In this document: positions 32,072-44,074 of the stretch, in pieces
Layout: each line of letters begins with the position of its first letter
Position numbering within the stretch: position 1 is the first letter of the stretch
The notes under the pieces: model-generated
What the model was told of the DNA's origin: nothing
What the model saw: the letters and a program-made list of their open reading frames with translations, nothing else
Databases searched by the model: none
NCBI GenBank assembly: GCA_034508935.3
Contig: CM067448.1
Location: 61,476,147 to 61,540,146, forward strand
Source of the DNA: Berghia stephanieae
Lineage: Eukaryota; Mollusca; Gastropoda; Nudibranchia; Aeolidiidae
Direction: 5' to 3'
Length of the DNA: 64,000 nucleotides
Made by a program: the position numbers and the translations under genes

Positions 32072-32585
32072 CTGGGCGGGGTCCTTGGACCTCCCATGGT
32101 GGGCAGGAGGTCACGCTGTGTCTTTTATCCCCTTATATCTGTTTTCCGGGTTGCTTTCTGTCTTTGTCTTGGAATGGAATTACTTAGATTTGTCCCAGCC
32201 CTGGCTGGAGTCCTTGACTGGGAGGGAAACAGTCAAATGTATAGGAGATGATATTTTTTTTCTTTGTAAGTCATCTCTGTTATGTATTGTTAGTTGTTTT
32301 ATGTATTCTGTAAACATTTGAGTGTGTTCCTCGTCGTGGGATCCTGTGGTGGTGTCTGGATGAGACTTTAAGGTGATCTCATACTAAGTACATTGATGAT
32401 ATGCTGTTGGAATCTACATCTGTTCTGTTCCCTATTTGTACCATTCCCCTTTGTCTTAATTTTTTCTTGGGTGCTTTGATTTTAAATCTATAATATTTTG
32501 ACAATTCCATTTTCTTCTTTTAACTGACCTTGATATGGCCTAAATGTGTCACAAGCGTCGTAAAACCCTTAAAAACAAAAAAAAT
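32072..32585 (+). repeat. R540 retroposon, full copy
   Basis: Starts CTGGGCGGGGTCCTTGGACC, ends AAACCCTTAAAAAC plus A-rich tail. Flanked by the 12-bp duplication ATTTAGCTTTCT (32060-32071, 32586-32597). Confidence 0.92.
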
Positions 32586-32599
32586 ATTTAGCTTTCTCT

Positions 32600-33021
32600 T
32601 GACACTTTGAAATACAGAACAATTGTTTTCACCACTGTTTTTTTCTCTTTTGAGGCTTTTTATTTCACATTTGTTGAAATGCTAGTTGCTCGTTTGTTGA
32701 AATTCTAAAATACTGTTTTCTTCTGAATGCTTGAAATCAAAGATTGAAACGTTGGGGAGACTGACTGATATTAAGGCAAAATAACGCCGTATAATTTTCA
32801 GACCAGTCTACTTTTCTTTTCAAAATCCAAAAATTTGGGAGAACTCGTAGTCATAGTTATGAATGGCTGTTCCTATTGTAATCGCTGGATTCTAGAACTC
32901 TCTTGGGAGAGGACAAAAAGTGTGCAAGAATCTTAACGTGTCAAAGTCCAATGTTCATGAGAGATAATCAATACATTTGGTCACACAGCTCCAGCCTGTC
33001 ATATTGCAGAGTGTGCAATAG
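32600..33021. other. Spacer between two R540 copies
   Basis: About 420 bp without recognised features. Confidence 0.4.
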
Positions 33022-33549
33022 CTGGGTGGGGTTCCTGACCTCCCATAGTGGGCAGGGAGGTACATACTGTGTCTTCTATCCCCCTATCTCTGTTTTCCAA
33101 CATGCTTTATGTCTTTGTCTTGGAATGAGATTACTTGGTTTTGTTCTGGCCCTGGCTGGGAGGGAAACAGTCAAATGTATAGTTAGTTTTGGGAGATGAT
33201 ATTTTTTTCCTTGTAAATCATCTCTCTGTTATGCACTGTATTATGTTTTGTTTATGTAGTATTATATATGATTTGTAAACATTTGAATGTATTCCTGTCA
33301 GTTGGGACCTGCACTTGTTTCTGGATGAGACGTTTAGGTCATCTCAAACTAATTACATTGGTGGTATGCTCTTGGAATCTACATCTGATCCCTATTTGTT
33401 CCCAGTTCCCCTATGTCTTAGTCTTACCTTTTCTCGGGTGCTTTAATTGTAATTCTATAACTTTTTACTATCCCATTTTCTTCCTTTTTACTGGCGCTGA
33501 TATGACCTTAATGCGTTACAAGCGCTGTAAAACCCTTAAAAACAAACAA
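33022..33549 (+). repeat. R540 retroposon, full copy
   Basis: Starts CTGGGTGGGGTTCCTGACCT; small internal deletion in the CTGGCTGGGAGGGAAACAG region; 3' end AAACCCTTAAAAACAAACAA. The target duplication is not clear. Confidence 0.9.
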
Positions 33550-33559
33550 AACATAGTAA

Positions 33560-35650
33560 GATATGAAGTTGGGCCCAAAATTTAAAGGGTTGAAATGGCC
33601 TATTGAACAAAAATGTGTCAACTTTGAAAAGGGTAAGAATAGAAGTTAGTTCACAGATAATATGACGTCTAACTAAGCATCTTTCCTTTTTAAAAAAAAA
33701 TCTTAACCAGACATTGTTTCGACCAGTTAAAATCCATTGATAATTGGTGTAAAATTTATCTGTCGTTATAAAGACCAAAAAAATAATAAAAGAAAAGAAA
33801 AATCCCCAGAGAATCTATATTTATGTCTGGATGTTTGTATTTTTGTACATATTCTTAAAATAGCATTGCATTCATAAATCCATTGCACATACTTTGATTT
33901 GTAATTTATTCATATTATTTATTCCTTTGACTTTTTGATTTATTGATTTATTTTGTCAATTTCACACGGCTCTGAGCCTGGATTTTATTAATGTCTTATT
34001 CATTTTTATTTCCTCTCATTTCTATTGGATCATACGAGTTGCTTGACTTTTTGCCAAAATTAAGAGTTGCCAGATGGTTCTCTTAATGCCTTTGTATTTT
34101 TTAGTTTAAAAATATTCCTGCCGTAGTTGTTTGTGAATTTCATCATGAATGGCAAAATGTAGGCGTGTTGATGTTATCATCGTTTACACTTCTTTCAGGG
34201 TGGCACAACGCACATTGATGGCTATATTTTGAGATGTTAATTTAAAGGCAACCCATTGTTTTGCTGTATTTTGAATTGTTTAAAAGTCACACCAAAGCCT
34301 TTATTCATTACACATTTTGGCTTTTAATTTAACACTAACTGGTTAAGTTTTAAAAATGGATTACACACTTATTACACAGGCCATTTCCTGTGGCCCGGAT
34401 GTAGGTTTACCGTTAACTGCCATTTTTCTTTTCAGCCATGAAGGATTTACGTCATATATTGATCGATTAGTGTTAAAAGTTCTAAAACCAGAGACTTATT
34501 TTTTCAGGGTTGAGACTGCTGCAGAGATCAGCTCTTGCTGTCTTCATTCTAAGTTTTCACTATTGTAGATTAAAACAATAAAACACATAATAAAGATATA
34601 TAAGCACAACCAGTAATTTTTAAAAAATAAATAAATAGGAAAAGGTAAACTATTGTACTTTATTATAAATTATTTTCAATTGATGCTTTTTGTTTTGATA
34701 ATATGTGACCCGTCCCTCAAAACGGTATTAAGTCGGGATGGTCAAAGTGCTGAGATTAGAATCGATGACCAAAAACATCAGACTTGGGTTGAGTCCATGT
34801 ATGGATTATTGAATAAAAAACATAGAATTTTAAAGTGCTGAAAACCGAAATTTCATTTTCTTGACCAGTTAAGCTTAAAATTGACCTTTCAGCATCTTGT
34901 TCATCCTGACATAATACTGTTTTGAGACGATGGGTCACATATGTGCTATAAAATTGTACACACGAAAAGATCTCTACAAAATTTGCTTTTAAGCTATTTA
35001 AAATGTTCATCTGACCTTCTTATCTCATTTCATTTCGCTGTTCATTTATAGAAATTATAATAGTCTAACCCAAATCACTTTCTCATTGAGCAAACCAGCT
35101 AACAGGCCAGTAATATTCTGTGGATTGAGTTGGGTGGGAGGTGAAGGGGAGCACAAGAAACAATGGTAAAGAATGTCTGCTGTCAGCAGTGTAGTATTTG
35201 TTATGAACATGTAATAGAAAATTAAGGATTTTTTTTACTGTAAGGTATGCTCCATTCATCTTTTTTTTCCCCTTTTCCCCCAGCTATCCAGTAAAGGTCT
35301 TTATAGTCTTTGCCTCCCCCCCCCCCCCTTTTTCCTTTTTTTTTTTCAATTGTAACTTCTTTGTGTATATCAAAGGATGGTAAAAAGAAAAAAAAATAGA
35401 CATGAATGAGTCCAATGTGTTTGCATATCATGTTCGTGCTTTTTTTAATGCAATACCAGAGAATTAGTGATGGGTAAAAATAACATAAGTATACACATTA
35501 ATAAAATCATTATGAACATTGTTATTCTGTTCTATGCGTCTGAGTCAATTATAACTAAACTAGCTATGATATCTCTATTTAGAATTCAAAAGGTTGTTCA
35601 ATATAAGATTACTGAACTCTTTAAGTTTGGAGTTTCGAACAAGTTCCCAA
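33560..35650. other. Intergenic DNA, nothing recognised
   Basis: A-T rich with a C-run near 35317. Similar phrases (GTGACCCGTCCCTCAAAACGG near 34706 and AAACGGTATTTTGTCAGGGT near 30668) hint at an old dispersed repeat, not defined here. No coding signal. Confidence 0.4.
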
Positions 35651-35659
35651 CAACACTGC

Positions 35660-36212
35660 CTGGGTGAGGATCCTGACCTCCCATAGTGGGCAGGGAAGTA
35701 CATGCTGTGTCTTCTATCCCCCCATACCCGTTTCCCAATTGTTTCCTGTCATTGTCTTGGAATGAGATTACTTAGTTTTGTCCTGATCTTTGCCGGAGCT
35801 CCTTGGCAGGGAGGGAAACAGTCGAATGTATAGTTATAGTTTTGGGAGATGATATTTTTTTCCTTGTAAATCATCTCTCTGTTATGCATTGTATTATGTT
35901 GAGTTTACATATTATATTATATGATTGGTAAACATTTGAGTGTATTCCTCTTAGTTAGGACCTGTGCTTGTGTCTGGATGAGACTTTTAGGTGATCTCAA
36001 ACTAAGTACATTGGTGGTATGCTCTTGGATTCTACATCTGATCCCTATTTGTTCCCAGTTCCATTATGTCTTACTTTTTCTTGGGTGCTTTAATTGTAAT
36101 TCTAGAACTTTTTACTATCCCATTTTCTTCCTTTTTACTGGCGCTGATATGACCTTAATGTGTTGCAAGCGCCGTAAAATCCTTAAAAACAAAAACAAAA
36201 CAAAAAAAACAA
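35660..36212 (+). repeat. R540 retroposon, full copy
   Basis: 553 bp from CTGGGTGAGGATCCTGACCT to an (AAAAC)n tail, flanked by the 9-bp duplication CAACACTGC (35651-35659, 36213-36221). Confidence 0.92.
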
Positions 36213-36635
36213 CAACACTGCACATCCTTGGGAGTGCATGTTGGGAACGAGTATGAAATTTCAAAAACAGGAGTTCAAGAATACTTGTTTCCGAATCGTA
36301 CCCTTTCTGTGACATCAAATGTGACATTTGTCATCAAGAATTATCCATATTTTCAAAACGGGTGAAAATTTAACCTACATCAAAATATTCAACCCTATGA
36401 GTTGTCATTGTGGGAAAGATATGATTCCCCATCAAGATCTATTTTAGTAAAACAGGATATGTGCAGGAAAAAAATATTTTTTTGAACTCCGGCTTTTCCT
36501 TTACGAAGGATAATCGGAACAGCTCATATTTTTTGCTATTATACAACAGTAAAATTAGGTTTTCCCCAAAATGAAAGGGGAATAATAATTTTTATTTCGT
36601 TTATTTCTTATCTTATATATTAGTATTAGTATTTT

Positions 36636-36893
36636 AATACACTCTCTTCCACCTGCTTGTGTCCGGATGAGACTTATAGGTGATCTCAAACTAAATAAGT
36701 CCTACATTGGTGGTATGCTCATGGAATCTACATCTGATCCCTATTTGTTCCCAGTTCCCAATTGCCTTACTTTTCTTGAGTGCTTTAATTGTAACTCTAG
36801 AACTTTTAACTATCCCATTTTTTTCCTTTTTATGGCGCTGATATAACCTAAATGTGTTGCAAGCGCCGTAAAACCCTAAAAACAAACAAACAA
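36636..36893 (+). repeat. R540 3' half
   Basis: 5'-truncated at about TCTTCCACCTGCTTGTGTCC; ends CGTAAAACCCTAAAAACAAA plus CAAACAA. 36222-36635 upstream is unrecognised. Confidence 0.85.
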
Positions 36894-37082
36894 TCGCAGA
36901 TCAACTTTTGATTCCGAGATATTTTATCTCTCCAGTTGTTTTTCCTTTAAAACTGTGAAAGGTCTGACATACCCAAAGTGTGGAGTGGGTAGAGCTGCTG
37001 GTGTTGTCATTGTCTGTCATCGATCCTGCTATATTTGTTGTCATTTTCTACGTGGCTTTTTACTGTTGTCCTGTAGCACTAG

Positions 37083-37300
37083 AAGATGGGAGTCCTTCAG
37101 AGACATAAGGCCCATGGAGCTGAAGTTTATTCTGGTTTCTATAGCACGAAACGGATGATAACAATTGCTTGATACCCTTTGGATAGGACGCTAGACTATC
37201 CCAAGTATTTTCCTCCATATCATGCAGCCCAGCTATCCAATCACTGTTGGGTGGACTTGGGGGTCAGAAAAAAAAAATACAAACTTCAACCAGGAGTTGT
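37083..37300 (-). repeat. Type-2 SINE
   Basis: Reverse-complement body: GAAGATGGGAGTCCTTCAGA, CGAAACGGATGATAACAATT, TTGGATAGGACGCTAGACTA, GTATTTTCCTCC. Confidence 0.7.
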
Positions 37301-37351
37301 CAGAACCCCAACTAGGAGACAGACCAATGTCCTATTCAAAAGGGTAGCACC

Positions 37352-37948
37352 ATAGTGGGCAGGGAGGCACTTACTTGTTCTGTTTTAACTTAATTATTGA
37401 TCGTAACTTTTTAATGCATTTTCACATAAAACCTCTATAAGAAAGATTTGATTTCTGGGTGGGATTCCTGACCTCCCATGGTTGGCAGTGAGGCACTTAC
37501 TGTCTTCTATCCCCCGATATCTGTTTTCCAACATGCTTTCTGTCTTTGTCTTGGAATGAGATTACTTTGTTTTGTCCTGGCCCTGGCCATATACCTTGGC
37601 TGGGAGGGAAACAGTCAAATGCATAGTTAGTTTTGAGAGATGATAAGTTTTTGTTTTGTAAATGCACTGTATTATGTTTTATTTACATATTATATATGAT
37701 TTGTAAACATTTGAGTGTATTCCTTTTAGTGAGGACCTGTGCTTGTGTCTGGATGAGACTCGGGTGATCTCAAACTAAGTACTTTGTTAGTTTGCTCTTT
37801 CCTATTTGAACCAATTCCCCTTTGTCTTACCTTTTCTTGGGTGCTTTAATTGTAATTCTAAAACTTTTTAGTAACACATTTTTTTCCTTTTTACTGGCGC
37901 TGATATGACCTTAATGTGTTGCAAGCGCTGTAAAACTATTAAAAACAA
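37352..37948 (+). repeat. R540, compound copy
   Basis: A short 5' scrap (37352-37378, CCATAGTGGGCAGGGAGGCA), 75 bp of unrelated AT-rich DNA, then an almost full copy from CTGGGTGGGATTCCTGACCT (37455). The compound is flanked by AAAGGGTAGCA (37338 and 37949 regions), a word that is contiguous in type-2 SINEs, so it seems to split one. Confidence 0.75.
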
Positions 37949-38265
37949 AGGGTAGCAAGCAATTGTTATTTTCCATTAGACTGGTCAGAAACTAAGAAAA
38001 ACCATGGCCCTATGGCAAACAAGAACTATTTTTTACTTCTTTCTTTGCTGTGATTATTTCAGATTGTGGCATGCTTTTCTGTGTTAATTGCAGTGGTATG
38101 TTAATATTTTTATGCGAGAGATTTTTTTCCTCTCCCTTACATCATCTGAGTGGATGTATTCGAAACCATCCGAGTGTCTCTATCTCTCCACAAGTAATCT
38201 GCAAGCACAACAAACATGTCAATGAGATTCCACAAAGCTAAAAAGACCAAGAGTATTTTTTTTAG

Positions 38266-38422
38266 GGGAAAGATTTTTTTACCTTAGTCGTGCACCGATT
38301 GAAGAACTTGTGTGGGGGAATTTTTTAGACAATGCCATTGCAACAGGCAGAATTGGAGGAACCAGCTTGATGGACTTCTACAGTGGACAATACAGGAAGC
38401 ACAGGACGCTCATGGTTGATAA
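38266..38422 (+). CDS. Unidentified exon-like open stretch
   Basis: After a T-rich acceptor (TTTTTTTTAG) an open frame reads ERFFYLSRAPIEELVWGNFL, then DNAIATGRIGGTSLMDFYSG and QYRKHRTLMVD, ending exactly at a good donor (AA|GTAAGC). An acceptor at 39075 (TTTTTCTACCCAG) continues the frame as KDFCRMTH and stop. The composition is protein-like and unlike the surrounding AT-rich DNA. I do not recognise the family. It could be the end of a small host gene, a transposase remnant, or chance. Upstream exons were not found. Confidence 0.35.
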
Positions 38423-38452
38423 GTAAGCCAGTAGTGACATTGATCATACACT

Positions 38453-38668
38453 TCTATAACGAACTGAGATAGACATAGTTTGACATGTTACTTTATTGAG
38501 CTCCTGAACTGGACTGACTAAAAACTAGAGTAGAAGTGAGAACAGGATGTAGGTATTCTGGCGCCAGGAAGTAGATAACCATAATAACAGGAAGAAGAAG
38601 TGATTCAATACAGAAAAGGTAAAGAGAATATTCTAATATGATATATATACTTTTCTACTACATTACAA
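38453..38668 (+). repeat. Dispersed 215-bp repeat, copy 1
   Basis: From TATAACGAACTGAGATAGAC through CTGGCGCCAGGAAGTAG and ATAACAGGAAGAAG to TTTTCTACTACATTAC. A reverse-complement copy is at 50085-50283. No TIR or tRNA boxes seen; family unknown. Confidence 0.8.
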
Positions 38669-39425
38669 CTTCATTTGTGTGTCTTTGGGAGGTAGGGGTT
38701 TCATGCTATACAGATGGGTAGATTACTCTCTGATGGGCTTAATAATGAGGGATGGCATTGCACTCGTATCTGGATGACCCGGGGTTTGAGCCCGCTATCA
38801 GGATTTCGTATTTTTTCATTGAACAAGAAACTTAGCACTTATTGCAATGTTAACAAGTTATAATAGTAAAGTGGAATAGAAGCTTCAAATTAGTAATCAG
38901 AGACAAATGATGTGGATGGATCAGGTTTTCCCTTTTTACTCTAAATATCATCCACTATTTATTATTCCTCACATTCAAAAATAGTATTTATTGTATGATA
39001 TTTCGCTGTTTAAGTTTAAGTCACTAAAATGAAATGGTTAAAATATGTCTTCTGATAATTTATTTTTCTACCCAGAGATTTCTGCAGAATGACTCATTGA
39101 TCAGGAGAGCTGCCACCTGCTTATGGCCAACGCGATTAGAAGACCCAGGCATCACCAGGAGGGCCCATCGATCGGCTATGTTCTGAGTTTTAGCACTTTT
39201 TACCATAACATTCTGATGGAATTAAGATGCAACGTCGACTTAGATAGATGTGTTCTGATGTTATTCTTTTTCTTCTTACGCACTCAGAACATCCAACCAC
39301 CACTGGAAGGAGTCATTAATTGGTTTTATTATAAACACGTTATCGAAACGCGTTTTTATAATAGGATGGACAAGAAATTGTGACCCAACATCACAAACTG
39401 ATTTTGAAGTTAAAATAACCAGAAA

Positions 39426-39463
<38 letters not shown>

Positions 39464-40190
39464 TTACTTTATTAAGAAATGATATTAATTCTCCTTAATA
39501 AGATTTAAAAACTAACCCAAGTCTTATATTTTTTTATTAACTATCAATCCAAAGTTAAGCATCCAAATCATCCAGATTTAATACGGTTTTTAAGACAATC
39601 GGTCATGAAGCAACCAAATTATCATCAAACTGCGAGGATAACTCACTGATGAGGGTGGACACCAGGAGCTGCTCAAACTCAAAGTTATTCATTTAACTGA
39701 ACTTTGAGTCATTTTTATAATATTGTATATAGACAATTTGTTTTTATAATAATGATGATAATAATAATAATAATATCATGATTATATTTATCTTTTTACA
39801 TAATTTTGCAGACAAGTACTCATACAATTCTACTCTAAAACTCCTGCCGATCTAAAAATGCTTTTTTCAACATTTATATTATAAAGTGTATTATATATTA
39901 TGAAATTATGCTTCTGAGTTCTGAGAGACCCATGTTGCTTTTTGATGCGCAGACAGTTTGACAACAATTATTCATATTTATTATCCTGTGACTGCAAATC
40001 AAAACGTTTCTTTGCAAACACAATATGGTGGTGGTAGGTGAAGTTGATTTTGATGATGATGATTGTGGGAGTGAGAATGACAAAGGGGATGAGGTTGTTT
40101 TGCCGATTATAGTATTACGTACAGATAAAGAATAACAGTTCTAATAGAAATAACTTTTCTCTCAACAACAAAAAAAACATTTAATGTACT
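38669..40190. other. Intergenic DNA, nothing firm
   Basis: Includes a 30-base T run near 39432 and a short tRNA-like phrase (GTATCTGGATGACCCGGGGTTTGAGCCC near 38767, too degraded to call). No other features. Confidence 0.4.
39076..39100 (+). CDS. Possible terminal exon joined to 38266-38422
   Basis: AG at 39074-39075, then seven codons (DFCRMTH after the split Lys) and TGA at 39098. Phase fits the donor at 38422. Too short for independent support. Confidence 0.2.
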
Positions 40191-40240
40191 GTTTTGAATA
40201 TGATTTATAAGCATTTGGGTGTATTCTTCTTTGTTCATCA

Positions 40241-41128
40241 TCATATCTTGTCGCGCCAGTGAGTCAGCCAGTCCCGGGCAGTCTGGTTGCATTCCCTCAG
40301 GTCAGCATTGGTGCAGTGAGGTCCCAGCGAGCATTCGGACAGGATGTGGTCCATGGTCTGTCTGGGGTGACCGCATGGGCATTCAGTGCCCGGTGAGATT
40401 TTCCATTTAAAGAGGTTGGTGGCGGTGTTTCCCACCTTTGCTCTAGCTCTGTTCAGCGCCACCCATTCTTTTCTTTTGAGGTCTGTGCCTGCTGGGAGCT
40501 TTTCTGTTGGGGGCTGGAGGGCATCGTTTGCTGTCTTGTCCCATTCTACCCATTTGTCCAGGCGGAAGAATGCTGAGTGGTCTGGGTGAAGGCTCTCTAC
40601 TGTGAGGAAGCTTTTTCTTGATTTGAGCCTGCTTTTGGGGCAATTGTGGTCATGAAGGGGGTGTCTCTGGTCCATTTCCTGTTTGTATTTTTGTATTTGG
40701 GCATGAGCTTCCCTCCGGATGTGTGGTGGGGCTATTCCTGCTGCACGGTAGACCAGTGGTAATGGTGTTGCTCTCAGCTGGCCCGTTATGATCCGGCAGG
40801 CGTTGTTGAGCTCGGGGTCTAGCTTGGAGGCATGGCATGATCGGGCCCATACAGCTGAGCAGTACTCCGCAGTTGAGTAGCTGAGGGCCAATGCTGTGGT
40901 CCTTAGAGTTTTAGGGTCAGTTCCCCAGTTCATGTTTGCCAGCTTTCCAAGGAGGGCATTACGCGTGGACACTTTTGCCTTGGTCTTCCTCACGTGTTCT
41001 CTGAAGGACAGAGTCCGATCAAGCGTCACTCCGAGGTACACTGGGTGGTAGTTGTACTCTAATGTCTGGCCATTCCACTTGATGTTAAGTTTTTTGTGGG
41101 CTTGGTGGTTGTGAGGTGAAATGCACAC
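40241..41128 (-). pseudogene. LINE C ORF, C-terminal part
   Basis: 295 residues: KLNIKWNGQTLEYNYHPVYL, GVTLDRTLSFREH and a C-terminal CPCGHPRQTMDHILSEC motif near residue 255, ending LTHWRDKI. This is the RT connection and C-terminal domain of jockey-like LINEs. It overlaps the RT piece in another frame, so the original ORF is broken. Confidence 0.88.
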
Positions 41129-41588
41129 ACTTGTGTTTTCCCTGGGTTGGCGTTCAGCGAGTTTTTAGTGTAGTACTTTGTAAGGGTGTCTAGGGCATTT
41201 GTCAGTCTGCTCTCGATTGGTTGGAAGGACACATCCTGTGTTGCGAGGCATAGGTCATCAGCATATATGAATCGGCGGATATTTGGGAACTCAGGCTGAT
41301 CATTTGTATATATGTTGAAAAGTGTTGGAGCTAGCACTGATCCTTGGGGAAGACCATTCTTCTGGGTGCGCCACCTGCTCTTCCGGCCATCCATTTCAAT
41401 AAAGAAGCGCCTGTTTTCGAGAAGTGACTGGATAATATTTACAATTTTCTTATTCTTTATCATTTTAGCCACTTTGAGGAGTAGGATCTTGTGATTCACT
41501 GTGTCATAGGCTGCAGTGAGGTCGACGAAGACTGTGCCAGTGACCCGTTTTGTCTCAAACCCATCTTCTATGAATTGTGTAAGGTTAA
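41059..41588 (-). pseudogene. LINE C ORF, RT palm part
   Basis: Carries VFVDLTAAYDTVNHKILLLK, NGLPQGSVLAPTLFNI and FIYADDLCLAT, the RT A, B and C boxes. The reading frame enters from the transposon on the right; homologous sequence starts at NLTQFIEDGFETKR. Confidence 0.9.
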
Positions 41589-43556
41589 GGGGAGGGGCGA
41601 CACCTGAAACTATTTTCAAGAATAATGATTATATCCAATATCTTTTTATATTGGGACATTGCCTATGACCAATGGATTCGAACCATGTGATTTATTTCGG
41701 TGGGCGTGTCCGGTTGCCATGGTGACGGCCGCCATCTTGGATTTTACTCTTCTCTGGGTGCTATTTTAAAAAGTTACTTTCTCAATAAGTTTCCATGGAA
41801 TTTTCTTGAAATTTGGCATGGTTGTATATTTGTATATTATTTTAAAAAATACAGAGCATTTTTTAAATATTTTAAATAGATTTTTATTTACAAATTTTTA
41901 AAAATTATATTTTTTCGGTATGATAAAAATCATGTTTTTTGACATAAAAATGTCAATTTTTCAAAAAATAATAAAGATATTTAAAATTCCTTCTGTATGA
42001 TTTTAGATAATCACTATAGCTCTAGACATGCAAAGTTTTAAACAAATTGATTGATAAATGACAAAATAAGATAAAAAATAGTGTTAAAAAATGTAATTTT
42101 GAGAAAAACGAGATCAAAGATAACAATGAATGAAAATAATAAGACAAAACGGTACAACCAGCTCAAAACATACCAGCACCGTATGAGGGTCCCCCGTGTT
42201 CTTTTTCTGCCTCCCTCTGGGCTTTTTCACGGGTCTGAGCTTTCATTTTGCGTCTTTTTTTTCTCTTTGTGTTGAGCAACCCTTATGCTCTGGTCAAGTC
42301 TTTTTGACTCTGCTTGCTGACTCAACATCTGGGAGTGTTCTCCCAGTCCACCGATGCCCAAAGACACTTTCAGGGATGTTATTTCTATTGGACCAAAATT
42401 ATACTCTGCACCAAACTCAACTTTTTTTAGGGAATGGAAGTATGTTTTATGGCATCTTGACCAAACAGAATTATGAAACCTTTCGTTTGGATTTTGTGTT
42501 GTCTTCATCTCACAACACTTCAACAAAGCATTTACAGGCTTCAAGTGCTCATGAATTAAATCAAAATTCAAAGGTGTATTTACACGCTGCTTGTGTCAAC
42601 AGGATACACATGGGCAGCAATATATTTTTTATAAAAGCATCTGGAGTCCGGTTCAGGAGGACAATACCTATGTTGAGGGAAGTCATTGGTGTAATAACCG
42701 TGGTAAAGACCAGCAAGAATAGCCCATTTCATTTCTTTCCGCAGTGGCATTGCTTGGAATCGCTTTATCATAATACTACTATCACACACCAAATTCCAAT
42801 CAAAGATTTGTAGTCACGGGTCAACCACGAGCCATCATAACTTTCTTGCTTTCTTGGCTTTTGTAGCAAATAACTGTTGCCAACGTTTGGATTTTTTTGT
42901 CACTTTAGGTATATTTATAATAATCCAGTAAAAATTGGAAATATTTAGAGATAATTAACGTGAATACGTGTCAAAATTTGATAAAACAACTGATCAATCG
43001 AAAGGTAAACAAATCGTAGTAAAATATAATAGTAAGAGAGGCGAACTTTCACCCTGACTCAACATCCAATCCCTGGCGCGGAGTCAGAGGTCTAGAACAA
43101 GGTCAGCCAATCAGATCGCACCATTCGTGATCACGTTGTATTTACCTGACAACTTGACCTCTTATCAGCTGTTTGACACACAATCTTTGTTCGCGACTAA
43201 CAGTTTCTAAACTCCTCCCCTGCCCATATTCTGATATTTATGAGACTGAAACCGTGTCAAATAGACGGGCAAAGAGTAGACTAAACTATCGATATCAAAA
43301 TTTACAACATCGATATGTATTATAATGCTTTTCAGTCCTATTATTTTCAGTTGAATTCTTACAAAAAATTGAAAAGTTTGGTATTTTCATGTCGACTTCC
43401 ATGGTTATGAAAGACGATTTACAAACTTTATATTATCCAAATCACCATCTAAGTGCTGAAAATATGTGAAAAAATGATTGTTCTTTGATAATAAATAAAA
43501 AACTGAAATTTTATATTTTGACCCAAAAATCGATATTTCAGGTGTCGCCCCTCCCC
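41589..43556 (-). mobile_element. TTAA-type DNA transposon (Kolobok-like)
   Basis: 1,968 bp with inverted ends GGGGAGGGGCGACACCTGAA and exact TTAA duplication (41585-41588, 43557-43560). On the - strand, decayed transposase: MKWAILAGLYHGYYTNDFPQ, HRYCPPEPDSRCFYK and, lower down, NPNERFHNSVWSRCHKTYFH with LGIGGLGEHSQML. These resemble the C-terminal part of Kolobok/Mutator-like transposases. TTAA targets are used by Kolobok and piggyBac; the protein favours Kolobok. Confidence 0.75.
42190..42792 (-). pseudogene. Transposase remnant (Kolobok/Mutator-like)
   Basis: Two overlapping open pieces, 42792-42580 (MVCDSSIMIKRFQAMPLRKE then AGLYHGYYTNDFPQHRYCPP) and 42571-42227 (CEMKTTQNPNERFHNSVWSR, FGAEYNFGPIEITSLKVSLG). 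The spacing fits one protein C-terminus interrupted by a frame change. No upstream catalytic part recognised. Confidence 0.65.
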
Positions 43557-43560
43557 TTAA

Positions 43561-44074
43561 GAAGTTGACCACATGTTGACCGTCCTGGTCGGAATCCAGC
43601 CTGGTCTGGAGACAGTTGTTCGTCTAGACTGGGTGACATGCGGGACATAACCATTCGCTCAAATAGCTTGTATGCGATGCACAGGAGGGAAATCGGGCGA
43701 TAGCTTTTCTTGGATTTTGGATCTTTCCCCGGTTTCAGTAGGGCGACTACTCTTGCTTTCCTCCATGCACTTGGCAGCCTGTTTGTCCTTGCGCATACAT
43801 TGAAGAGGTCCAATAGCCAGGATAGGGTTCTCGGGCCAAAGTGTTGAATCATCTCAGTTGTGATTCCATCCAGTCCAGATGCTTTTCCTGCCTTCAGATG
43901 GGACAAGGCCTCTAGTAGCTCCTCCAGGGTAAAAGAGTCAAGATGATCTTCACTATCCTTGAGGGCTTTGTCCATTTCACGTTTCAGGGCTTTTAGTTGG
44001 CCTCGTGCTTTCTTGGCTGGTTTCCCATTCAGTAGAAGCTGATGTGCTACTTGGTCAGGTGTTACTGCAGCCAC
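43561..44074 (-). pseudogene. LINE C ORF, RT N-terminal part
   Basis: Encodes AAVTPDQVAHQLLLNGKPAK, EELLEALSHLKAGKASGLDG, WRKARVVALLKPGKDPKSKK and GFRPGRSTCGQLL. Reading on into the DNA transposon it hits a stop 8 codons later (KGRGDT*). The missing frame resumes directly on the far side of the insert. Confidence 0.9.

Larger units (their letters stand above)
40236..44074 (-). mobile_element. Jockey/RTE-like LINE (family C), itself split by a DNA transposon
   Basis: Flanked by the 11-bp duplication TCTTCTTTGTT (40225-40235, 44075-44085). Encodes (from 44074 down) an RT N-terminal block, SYRPISLLCIAYKLFERMVM and DQAGFRPGRSTCGQLL; after the insert, NLTQFIEDGF, VFVDLTAAYDTVNHKILL, GLPQGSVLAPTLFNIYTNDQ and FIYADDLCLA; then a C-terminal region with the zinc-like CPCGHPRQTMDHILSEC. 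A frame change separates the RT part and the C-terminal part near 41090. 5'-truncated; 3' tail ATGATGAA. Confidence 0.92.

Noticed and set aside
39123-39383. 86-codon frame downstream of the candidate exon
   Set aside because: Composition and lack of splice context give no support; Phe/Arg-rich without motif.
42196-42813. 205-codon + strand frame
   Set aside because: Shadow of the transposase remnant on the - strand.
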